The translations under genes and the position numbers were made by a program. Below, in pieces: positions 1-5,236 of a stretch of DNA of 5,236 nt; positions within the stretch are counted from its first letter, which is position 1; each line of letters starts with the position of its first letter. The notes under the pieces are model-generated. The model did not search any database and had not been told where the DNA came from. It saw only the letters and a program-made list of their open reading frames with translations. Source of the DNA: an uncultured Sphingomonadaceae bacterium (GTDB taxonomy: Bacteria; Pseudomonadota; Alphaproteobacteria; Sphingomonadales; Sphingomonadaceae). The DNA is taken from the NCBI GenBank assembly GCA_946480515.1, contig CAMLKX010000138.1, positions 1-5,236 of the forward strand. The letters are read 5' to 3'.

Positions 1-2
1 AT

Positions 3-782
3 CGCCGCCCTCTCGATTGGGAAGACTTCGACCTATTGCGCACCGCCGGCCGCCAGGCGGCAAGCAGCCTTGCCGAGGCTCACAATCAGGCCGCGCTGAT
101 GCAGGCGCAGCGGTTCGAGGAGTTCAACCGACGCTTCGCCTTCATTCTCCACGACATCAAGAATCTGGTCAGTCAGCTTTCGCTGCTTTCCCGCAACGCC
201 GAGCGGCACGCCGGCAATGCCGACTTTCAGGCCGACATGATTGGAACCTTGAAGTCGTCGGTCGGCAAGATGAACGAGTTGCTGGCAAGGCTCACTCATG
301 AGACGCCCCAGCCGAGCAACAGAGCTGCTCCGATCCCGCTGCGGCCGATCCTGGCCGACGTGATTGCCGCAAAGCGCCGGAACCACGATATCCGGCTCTT
401 GGGCGACGTGTCACACTGGGCCGTTGCCGATCCCGCGTCGCTGGAGCAGGCGTTCGCGCATCTTCTCCAGAACGCGATCGACGCGAGTCCCATCGACAAG
501 GCCGTACTTGTGCGGACGAGTAGCGCTGACGGCGAGGTGTTGATCGAGATCATCGATGCGGGCTCCGGAATGGACCCGGAATTCGTCCGCAACAGCCTGT
601 TCCAGCCCTTTACCTCCACCAAGCCCGACGGGTTTGGAGTCGGCGCCTTTGAGGCCCGATCGCTCATCGCCGCGATGCGCGGCCGGCTGACGGTCGATAG
701 CCGCATCGGCAAGGGCACCCATCTGACGATTCATCTTCCGGCCGCGGAGCCCGAGGACCTAACGCAACGGAAACGCGCATGA
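3..782 (+). CDS. prsK: PrsK-type sensor histidine kinase, 5'-truncated by window edge
   Basis: This is the C-terminal catalytic part of the histidine kinase paired with PrsR in exosortase/PEP-CTERM systems. The frame is open from the first bases, so the gene starts outside the window; 259 residues are visible. Numbering from the codon at base 3, residues 4-25 look like the end of a GAF-type sensor domain. The H-box is FILHDIKN with phospho-acceptor His50 (codon 150-152). The HATPase domain has an N-box LLQNAIDAS (Asn157), a G1 box DAGSGM (Asp185), an F-box LFQPF, and a G2 box GFGVGAFEA, the form I associate with PrsK rather than the commoner GxGLG. In the family, the missing N-terminus carries several membrane helices plus a GAF domain, so the kinase should be membrane-bound with this part in the cytoplasm. 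The TGA stop overlaps the prsR start (ATGA), indicating an operon with translational coupling. The kinase assignment is very secure; the PrsK subfamily rests on remembered family sequence and on the partner gene. Confidence 0.9.
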   Translation, partial: RRPLDWEDFDLLRTAGRQAASSLAEAHNQAALMQAQRFEEFNRRFAFILHDIKNLVSQLSLLSRNAERHAGNADFQADMIGTLKSSVGKMNELLARLTHETPQPSNRAAPIPLRPILADVIAAKRRNHDIRLLGDVSHWAVADPASLEQAFAHLLQNAIDASPIDKAVLVRTSSADGEVLIEIIDAGSGMDPEFVRNSLFQPFTSTKPDGFGVGAFEARSLIAAMRGRLTVDSRIGKGTHLTIHLPAAEPEDLTQRKRA

Positions 783-2149
783 CCAACTCTGTTCTGCCGA
801 AATTGCTGATCGTTGAAGATGATGAAGGCCTGCAGCGCCAGCTGAAGTGGGCCTATGACGGCTATGAGGTCGTCATTGCTGGCGACCGCGCGAGCGCGAT
901 TGAGCTCCTGCGCGTCCATGAGCCCGCGGTCGTCACGCTCGACCTTGGCCTTCCTCCCGATCCCGACGGAGTCACGGAGGGCTTTGCCGTGCTGAAGGAG
1001 ATCCTGGGGATCGCTCCCGCGACGAAAGTCATCGTCGCATCCGGGCATGGTGCTCGCGAAAGCGCGCTCCAGGCAATCGCCCTCGGGGCCTATGATTTCT
1101 ATCGCAAACCGATCGACATCGACACGCTCGGACTGATCGTCGCCCGCGCCTTCCACCTTCACGCCCTGGAGGAGGAAAACCGGCGGCTCGCGGAGACGGC
1201 GGGAAGCGAGACGGTGCTGGGCACAATCATCACCGCCGCGCCGGAGATGCTGAAGGTCGCCCGGACGATCGAGCGGGTCGCCACGGCGGATGTGTCGGTC
1301 ATGCTGCTTGGCGCCAGCGGCACCGGCAAGGAGCTTCTCGCCCGGGCGGTTCACGAACAAAGCCGCCGCTCGACCGGCGAGTTCGTCGCGATCAACTGCG
1401 CGGCGATCCCGGAAAATCTGCTTGAGGCCGAGCTATTCGGCTATGAACGCGGAGCCTTCACCGGCGCGGTCAAGACTACCCCCGGCAAAATCGAGCTGGC
1501 GCAGGGCGGAACGCTGTTCCTCGACGAAGTCGGCGACATCCCGTTGCCGCTTCAGGTCAAGCTGCTGCGGTTCCTGCAGGAACGGGTGATCGAACGCATC
1601 GGTGGGCGCACGGCAATCCCGGTCGATACCCGCATCGTCTGTGCGACCCACCAGAACCTCGACGCCATGATCGGTGATGGCCGGTTCCGCGAGGATTTGT
1701 ACTACCGGCTCGCCGAAATCGTTGTGAAAATTCCGTCCCTTGCTGAACGGGCGGGCGACGCGGTGCTGCTTGCCCGCCGCTTCGCCAAGCGCTTCGCGCG
1801 GGAGCTCAATCCTGCCGTCCAGGGGCTATCGCCTGATGCGATCGCGGCCATCGACAGCCATCCCTGGCCGGGCAACGTGCGCGAGCTTGAGAACCGCATC
1901 AAACGCGCGGTGATCATGGCCGACGGCAAATATGTGTCGGCCGAAGACCTCGATCTGCGCGGCAACCCAGCCGACGCCGAGAGCCCCGTGTCCATCAATC
2001 TTCGCGCCGCCCGCGAGATCGCCGACCGCCGCGCCATTCGCCAGGCCATGACCCGGACCGACAACAACATCTCGGGCGCCGCCAAGCTGCTCGGGATCAG
2101 CCGCCCGACTTTGTACGATCTCATCAAGCAATATCAGCTGCAAGCCTGA
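779..2149 (+). CDS. prsR: PrsR, sigma-54-dependent response regulator of PEP-CTERM/exopolysaccharide genes
   Basis: Complete 456-residue NtrC-type regulator. The receiver domain (about 8-130) has the acidic pair Asp14/Asp15, phospho-acceptor Asp55 in VVTLDLGLPP, Ser88 and Lys110 (YRKP). The AAA+ domain (about 148-385) has Walker A GASGTGKE (178-185), the sigma-54 contact loop GAFTGA (225-230), Walker B GGTLFLDE (243-250), the arginine-finger region FREDLYYRL (303-311) and the sensor II motif WPGNVREL (363-370). A Fis-type helix-turn-helix ends the protein (about 412-454, with NISGAAKLLGISRPTLYDLI). All key residues are present, so it should be a working phosphorylation-dependent activator of sigma-54 promoters. 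REC-AAA-HTH order and length fit the PEP-CTERM-box regulator family. The ATG overlaps the prsK stop by 4 bases; upstream there is only a weak GGAAA (769-773), so translation probably depends on coupling to prsK. In other bacteria PrsK/PrsR controls PEP-CTERM protein genes; the targets here are inferred. Confidence 0.92.
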   Translation: MTNSVLPKLLIVEDDEGLQRQLKWAYDGYEVVIAGDRASAIELLRVHEPAVVTLDLGLPPDPDGVTEGFAVLKEILGIAPATKVIVASGHGARESALQAIALGAYDFYRKPIDIDTLGLIVARAFHLHALEEENRRLAETAGSETVLGTIITAAPEMLKVARTIERVATADVSVMLLGASGTGKELLARAVHEQSRRSTGEFVAINCAAIPENLLEAELFGYERGAFTGAVKTTPGKIELAQGGTLFLDEVGDIPLPLQVKLLRFLQERVIERIGGRTAIPVDTRIVCATHQNLDAMIGDGRFREDLYYRLAEIVVKIPSLAERAGDAVLLARRFAKRFARELNPAVQGLSPDAIAAIDSHPWPGNVRELENRIKRAVIMADGKYVSAEDLDLRGNPADAESPVSINLRAAREIADRRAIRQAMTRTDNNISGAAKLLGISRPTLYDLIKQYQLQA

Positions 2150-2160
2150 GCGCGGATGCT

Positions 2161-2180
2161 GCAGAATTAGACGTTTCTGC
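2161..2180 (+). other. small inverted repeat after prsR
   Basis: GCAGAA (2161-2166) and TTCTGC (2175-2180) form a perfect 6-bp stem with an 8-base loop, starting 12 bases after the prsR stop. No T-run follows, so this is not a canonical intrinsic terminator. It could be a weak attenuator or chance. Confidence 0.2.
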
Positions 2181-2213
2181 TCGATGGGGTGGCGCGTGGT
2201 CCCGGAGTTGGGC

Positions 2214-2218
2214 AAAGG
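2214..2218 (+). promoter_or_regulatory. ribosome binding site selecting the ATG start of the antiporter gene
   Basis: AAAGG lies 6 bases before the ATG at 2225. The alternative in-frame GTG at 2189 would add 12 residues (MARGPGVGQRRS) but has no purine-rich site at a suitable distance. The ATG start also puts the first hydrophobic helix right at the N-terminus. Confidence 0.6.
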
Positions 2219-2224
2219 CGTTCC

Positions 2225-3298
2225 ATGACCTCCCCACTGCGGCTGGCCAGTCTGATTGTTCCGCTCCTCGGCTGGCTTACGCTATTGCTCTCCACCGCAG
2301 GGACGGGATCACCTGTAGCGACCGGCCTGGTGCTCATTGGAGTGGTGATCGCAGCGGTTCATCACGCTGAAACAGTGGCCCATCGCGTCGGCGAGCCGTT
2401 CGGAACGTTGATCCTGGCCGTCGCGGTGACAGTGATCGAAGTCGGACTTATCGTTTCGCTCATGCTGGCTAACCGGGAGGCCGCATCCACGCTCGCCCGA
2501 GACACCGTCTTCGCCGCAGGGATGATCATCCTCAATCTCCTGCTGGGATTGTGCCTCATTGCCGCGGCCAAACACCAGAAGGAGGAACGCTTCACCAGGA
2601 CAGGCGCAACGGCTGCGCTCAGCACGCTGGCAACGTTAATGGTTCTGAGCCTGATCCTCCCCAACTATACGACGAGCGTCCAAGGACCTGCTTACAGTCC
2701 CGCTCAGCTTGCATTTGTGGCGGGTTTTTCCTTGCTGCTGTACCTGACCTTCGTCTTCGTTCAGACGATGGGGAACCGGGAATATTTCCTGCCCAAGAAG
2801 GACCTTCGGACCGAACCGACTGCCCATGCTGAGCCTCCGACAAACAGGGAGGCGCTGGTGTCGCTGGGAGCTCTGCTCGTCAGTCTGGGCGCTGTTGTTC
2901 TGATGGCGAAGTCCCTGTCGGGGCCGTTGGAGACAGCGGTCGCGTCGGCCAATGCTCCACATGCCCTTGTCGGTGTTGCGATCGCGGCGATCGTGCTCCT
3001 GCCGGAAGGTTTCGCCGCAGTGAGGGCTGCGCGGGCCAACCGGCTTCAAACCAGCCTCAATCTGGCGCTGGGCTCGGCACTCGCCACGATCGGGCTTACC
3101 ATTCCGGCAGTAACGATCACGTCCTTCATGCTTGATCTCCCACTCGCCCTTGGGCTGGACACGAAGGGGATGGTGCTGCTGGCGCTAACGCTCTTCATTG
3201 GGGCGCTCTCGCTCGCTCGCGGCCGCACGACCGTTCTGCATGGAACCGTGCACATCGTCATTTTCGCCGCATACCTGCTGACGACGGTCATTCCCTAG
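2225..3298 (+). CDS. chaA: ChaA-family calcium (cation):proton antiporter
   Basis: Inner-membrane exchanger of the Ca2+/cation antiporter (CaCA) superfamily. Such proteins export Ca2+, and in E. coli ChaA also Na+ or K+, in exchange for protons. From the ATG at 2225 it has 357 residues, close to E. coli ChaA (366 as I recall). It is highly hydrophobic, with roughly 10-11 membrane segments in two halves. The first half carries HHAETVAHRVGEPFGT (46-61) and AVTVIEVGLI (67-76), with Glu57 and Glu72 in the alpha-1 repeat. The second half carries VLLPEGFAAVRAARANR (257-273), with Glu261, followed by SLNLALGSALATIGLTIP, the alpha-2 repeat. A hydrophilic cytoplasmic loop at about 183-208 separates the halves and lacks the strongly acidic stretch I recall in E. 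coli ChaA. The gene starts 75 bases after prsR on the same strand, so co-transcription is possible, but a functional link is not evident. The family call is secure; the transported ion is inferred. Confidence 0.9.
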   Translation: MTSPLRLASLIVPLLGWLTLLLSTAGTGSPVATGLVLIGVVIAAVHHAETVAHRVGEPFGTLILAVAVTVIEVGLIVSLMLANREAASTLARDTVFAAGMIILNLLLGLCLIAAAKHQKEERFTRTGATAALSTLATLMVLSLILPNYTTSVQGPAYSPAQLAFVAGFSLLLYLTFVFVQTMGNREYFLPKKDLRTEPTAHAEPPTNREALVSLGALLVSLGAVVLMAKSLSGPLETAVASANAPHALVGVAIAAIVLLPEGFAAVRAARANRLQTSLNLALGSALATIGLTIPAVTITSFMLDLPLALGLDTKGMVLLALTLFIGALSLARGRTTVLHGTVHIVIFAAYLLTTVIP

Positions 3299-3354
3299 GC
3301 GGTTGGGCCAGCGGCTGCTTCAGTGGCATGAATTCGAAGAACGACGTCCCTCCT

Positions 3355-3813
3355 TCAAAGATCGAGGTGCAAGAACTGATTGAATGCGCTTTTCTCATAG
3401 TCAGAGAAGGCCTCGCCGCTGGCGAAGCCCCGCCTCCGGTAGAGGGCCAACGCTGGCTCGAAGGATTCACCACTTCCGGTTTCGAGACTTAACCGGCGCA
3501 CACCTCGCAGCTTGGCCGTCGCTATTATCTGTTCGAGAATGGCGGAACCTGCGCCTGTGCGGAGGAAGTCTGGATGCGTGCGCATCGATTTAATCTCAGC
3601 GCTCTCCTCGTTCAGCATTTTGAGGGCACCGATGCTGGCGATCTTGTTGCCCCGCCATGCGGACCAGACTGTTACCTCTGGCGCTTGCAAGCCCGTGAGA
3701 TCGAGCGCGAACACGCTCCCCGCAGGCGAGTTGGCCTGCATGCCTGCCATGTGGAGCGCCAAGAGCGAACGGCTTTGCTCTGCCGTTAGATCGTCCTCTT
3801 GAATCGTGAACAT
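3355..3813 (-). CDS. GNAT-family N-acetyltransferase, YsnE-like
   Basis: A soluble 152-residue single-domain GNAT enzyme, which would transfer acetyl from acetyl-CoA to an amine. The central strand and acetyl-CoA loop are AEIKSMRTHPDFLRTGAGSA (72-91), with the pyrophosphate-binding segment RTGAG (85-89). The following strand is LSLETGSGESFEPA (108-121), then ALYRRRGF (123-130) and an aromatic FSDYEKSAF tail (136-144). The combination of SMRT, LSLETGS and FEPA resembles what I remember of Bacillus YsnE; the acceptor substrate is unknown, so no symbol is given. Residue 84 is Leu where the motif-A consensus Q/RxxGxG/A usually has Gln or Arg, though Arg85 is adjacent. The ATG at 3813 is chosen over the TTG at 3816 because the strong GGGAGGG site ends only one base before that TTG. 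The start overlaps the uup stop (TGATG), so the gene is the coupled downstream partner of uup. Confidence 0.9.
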   Translation of the reverse strand: MFTIQEDDLTAEQSRSLLALHMAGMQANSPAGSVFALDLTGLQAPEVTVWSAWRGNKIASIGALKMLNEESAEIKSMRTHPDFLRTGAGSAILEQIIATAKLRGVRRLSLETGSGESFEPALALYRRRGFASGEAFSDYEKSAFNQFLHLDL

Positions 3814-5236
3814 CAACCCTCCCTTGATGTAAGCAACTCCGCCATTTCCGCGACTTCGAGCCAGCGTAGCTCAGCCGCATCCTTGCTTTCCCGCAAGTTG
3901 GCGATCTGGCGGGTGAGATCGGCGAAGCGCTGCGGATCGCGGGTATAAAGAGAGGGATCGTGAAGCGCCTCCTCTGCGGTCATGATCTCGGCTTCGATGC
4001 GCTCGATCTCAGCCGGAAGGCGGTCAAGGTCGCGTTGATCCTTGTAGGAGAGTTTGCTTCCCCTCCCTTTTTTCAGGGGAGGGGATTGAGGGGTGGGGGC
4101 GCCAGTGACCGCACCAGCTTTGAGGGCCCCACCCCCAGCCCCTCCCCTTAAAGGGAGGGGAGCCTTCCGGCGCGCCCAATCTTCATACCCGCCAGCGACG
4201 ATGTCGACTTTGCCCGAGCCATCGAGGCCAAGCGTGACAGTGACAGTGCGGTCGAGAAAATCGCGGTCGTGGCTGACGATCAGCACAGTCCCGTCATAAT
4301 CGGCGATCACTTCCTGCAGAAGATCGAGCGTTTCGAGGTCGAGGTCGTTGGTCGGCTCGTCGAGCACGAGCAGGTTGGACTCGCGGGCGAATTCCCGCGC
4401 CAGCAGCAAGCGCGACCGTTCGCCGCCCGAGAGCGAGCCGACCGGCGCGTCGGTCATCGACGGATCGAACAGGAACTCCTTGAGGTAGCCCTTGATATGC
4501 TTCTTCTGGCCACGAACATCGATCCAGTCTCCGCCCTCCGCCAGCACATCGCGCACCCGCTTCTCGGGCATCATCAGCTTGCGCTGCTGGTCGATGATGA
4601 TGCCCGACAAAGTCTTTGCGAGCGTGACCGAGCCCCGGTCGGGCGCAAGCTCGCCGGTCAGCAGCCGCAGCAAGGTGGTCTTGCCGGCACCATTGGCACC
4701 GACGATCCCGATCCGGTCACCGCGCTGAACACGCAGGGTGAAGTCGCGGATGATGGTTCGCTCGCCGAAAGTCTTGGAGACGCCCTCAGCGTCAATGACC
4801 GTCTTTGATTTCGACTCGTCCTTTGCGAGCGCAAGCTTTGCTGTGCCCCCCGACCCGAGCATCGCCGCGCGCTGCGCCCGCAGCTCGTTGAGCTTGGCGA
4901 GACGCCCCTGGTTGCGGCGGCGACGGGCGGTGACCCCGCGCTGCAGCCAGTGCAACTCGAGTTTCAGCTTGGCGTCCAGCTTCTCCGCGGCCCTCGCCTC
5001 TTCATCATAGACCCGTTCGGTCCAGGCCTCGAAGCCGCCGAAACCGATCTCGGCCCGACGCAGCGTTCCCCGGTCAAGCCAGATGCAGCTGCGCGTCAGC
5101 CGGCTGAGGAAGGTGCGGTCATGGCTGATGACTACGAATGCGCCGCTGTATCGGCCAAGCCAGTTTTCGAGCCATTCGATGGCGGCGAGATCGAGGTGGT
5201 TGGTCGGCTCGTCAAGCAGGAGAACTTCGGGTTGCT
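3813..5236 (-). CDS. uup: Uup-type ABC-F ATPase, 5'-truncated by window edge
   Basis: Cytoplasmic ABC-F protein with two ATPase domains and no membrane domain. The frame is open to the window end, so the first Walker A and signature are missing; 473 residues are visible. Numbering from the codon at 5234: first-domain Walker B LLLDEPTNHLD (5-15) and H-loop SHD (37-39); the inter-domain helix with a basic patch QRGVTARRRRNQGR (near 100); second-domain Walker A GANGAGKTT (179-187), signature LSGGE (268-272), Walker B LVLDEPTNDLD with Glu293, and H-loop SHD (321-323). Both EPTN motifs mark the ABC-F family. Residues 394-473 (KLSYKDQRDLDRLP onward) form the C-terminal coiled coil typical of Uup. 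In E. coli, Uup affects ribosome-related functions and binds branched DNA through this domain. Residues 358-393 are encoded by a palindromic element, an unusual insertion in a naturally variable linker. The upstream frame has no stop, so an internal TTG at 4955 is not a real start. Confidence 0.93.
   Translation of the reverse strand, partial: QPEVLLLDEPTNHLDLAAIEWLENWLGRYSGAFVVISHDRTFLSRLTRSCIWLDRGTLRRAEIGFGGFEAWTERVYDEEARAAEKLDAKLKLELHWLQRGVTARRRRNQGRLAKLNELRAQRAAMLGSGGTAKLALAKDESKSKTVIDAEGVSKTFGERTIIRDFTLRVQRGDRIGIVGANGAGKTTLLRLLTGELAPDRGSVTLAKTLSGIIIDQQRKLMMPEKRVRDVLAEGGDWIDVRGQKKHIKGYLKEFLFDPSMTDAPVGSLSGGERSRLLLAREFARESNLLVLDEPTNDLDLETLDLLQEVIADYDGTVLIVSHDRDFLDRTVTVTLGLDGSGKVDIVAGGYEDWARRKAPLPLRGGAGGGALKAGAVTGAPTPQSPPLKKGRGSKLSYKDQRDLDRLPAEIERIEAEIMTAEEALHDPSLYTRDPQRFADLTRQIANLRESKDAAELRWLEVAEMAELLTSREG
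3817..3823 (-). promoter_or_regulatory. strong ribosome binding site of the acetyltransferase gene inside the uup 3' end
   Basis: GGGAGGG on the minus strand lies just before TTG-ATG. Its GGAGG core sits 4 bases ahead of the ATG at 3813. It falls within the codons for the last residues (REG) of Uup, so ribosomes finishing uup are well placed to restart on the acetyltransferase. Confidence 0.7.
4076..4099 (+). other. putative G-quadruplex motif, non-coding strand of uup
   Basis: Four guanine tracts in the order G4-A-G4-ATTGA-G4-T-G5, with loops of 1, 5 and 1 bases, form the left half of the palindromic element. The motif is on the strand that serves as template for uup transcription. Folding competes with the local hairpin at 4060-4084. 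Confidence 0.55.
4127..4147 (-). other. putative G-quadruplex motif, uup coding strand and mRNA
   Basis: On the minus strand the tracts are G4-A-G4-CT-G5-T-G4, with loops of 1, 2 and 1 bases, a very compact four-tract motif. It lies in the uup mRNA between the codons for the second ATPase domain and those for the C-terminal coiled coil. An RNA quadruplex or the competing hairpin with 4153-4160 could form here. Confidence 0.6.

Larger units (their letters stand above)
4056..4163. repeat. composite palindromic repeat element inserted in frame within uup
   Basis: About 108 bases with near-complete dyad symmetry. At each end is a small hairpin: CCCCTCCC (4060-4067) pairs with GGGAGGGG (4077-4084), and CCCCTCCC (4139-4146) pairs with GGGAGGGG (4153-4160). 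The inner arms GGGGTGGGG (4090-4098) and CCCCACCCC (4127-4135) pair across a core of roughly 27 bases (4100-4126). The outer flanks GCT(T)CCCC and GGGGAGC extend the symmetry, so the whole could fold as a branched cruciform. Base composition (C- or G-runs) is unlike the rest of uup. In the uup frame it is stop-free and encodes 36 residues, APLPLRGGAGGG through PPLKKGRGS. From memory, similar CCCTCCC palindromes are dispersed in sphingomonad and other alphaproteobacterial genomes; exact ends and family membership are not proven here. Confidence 0.75.

Noticed and set aside
36..782. A kinase gene starting at the TTG at 36
   Set aside because: The frame is open from base 3 with family-like sequence (LDWEDFDLLRTAG) before it, and a lone kinase core without a sensor part is not expected; the gene is cut by the window edge.
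731..1360. A 209-residue open frame on the minus strand opposite prsR
   Set aside because: It is antisense to the conserved receiver and Walker A region, a typical shadow frame in GC-rich DNA.
2197..2211. Possible sigma-54 -24/-12 promoter (TGGTCCC-N4-TTGG) ahead of the antiporter gene, attractive because prsR is next door
   Set aside because: The spacing fits GG-N10, but the -12 element is GG instead of the near-invariant GC and the -24 element matches only partly. The nearby TGGCGCG at 2190 has the wrong spacing to any TTGC.
3299..3354. Bidirectional terminator expected between the convergent antiporter and acetyltransferase genes
   Set aside because: Only very short inverted repeats such as CAGC-G-GCTG are present, with no workable loop or flanking T/A runs.
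4060..4084. GC hairpin with a T-run resembling an intrinsic terminator on the plus strand
   Set aside because: The six T's are in the loop, not after the stem, and the site lies inside the uup coding frame; it is better explained as one end of the palindromic element.
4269..4808. A 179-residue open frame on the plus strand opposite uup
   Set aside because: It is the antisense shadow of the conserved second ATPase domain; it shows no domain of its own and no convincing ribosome binding site.
3813..4955. A 380-residue ABC-F gene starting at the TTG at 4955
   Set aside because: The frame is open upstream to the window end and encodes the first-domain Walker B (LLLDEPTNHLD) and H-loop, so this TTG is an internal leucine codon.

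Overview
The window is GC-rich, densely coding bacterial chromosome. Gene content points to an alphaproteobacterium, most likely a sphingomonad. The main reasons are the PrsK/PrsR two-component pair of exosortase/PEP-CTERM exopolysaccharide clusters, the codon use, and a GC-rich palindromic element of a kind I associate from memory with such genomes. The taxonomic call is inference. No RNA genes, CRISPR arrays, transposases or origins are visible.

Layout. The plus strand carries the 3' part of a sensor histidine kinase (PrsK; to 782). It overlaps by 4 bases the complete sigma-54 activator and response regulator PrsR (779-2149). A 75-base gap follows, then a ChaA-family calcium/cation:proton antiporter (2225-3298). 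The minus strand converges on this block. Reading leftwards, it has the 3' two-thirds of a Uup-type ABC-F ATPase (5236 down to 3813), whose TGA stop overlaps by one base the ATG of a small GNAT acetyltransferase (3813 down to 3355). The two blocks meet tail to tail across 56 bases (3299-3354), where I see no convincing terminator. No gene-free stretch exceeds about 75 bases.

How the genes work together. PrsK and PrsR should form one phosphorelay. The kinase phosphorylates Asp55 of PrsR, which then remodels sigma-54 RNA polymerase through an intact AAA+ domain with a GAFTGA loop. In other bacteria this pair controls genes for PEP-CTERM proteins and matrix polysaccharide; those targets are not in the window. 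The antiporter is probably an independent housekeeping gene. Uup and the acetyltransferase are translationally coupled, so they are made together, but no functional link between them is established here.

The most unusual structure is a composite palindrome of about 108 bases at 4056-4163. It lies inside uup and is read in frame as a 36-residue Gly/Pro-rich linker between the second ATPase domain and the C-terminal coiled coil. Each half contains a small hairpin and a four-tract G-quadruplex motif, one motif on each DNA strand. It looks like a mobile or repetitive palindromic element that has settled in a coding gene without breaking the frame.
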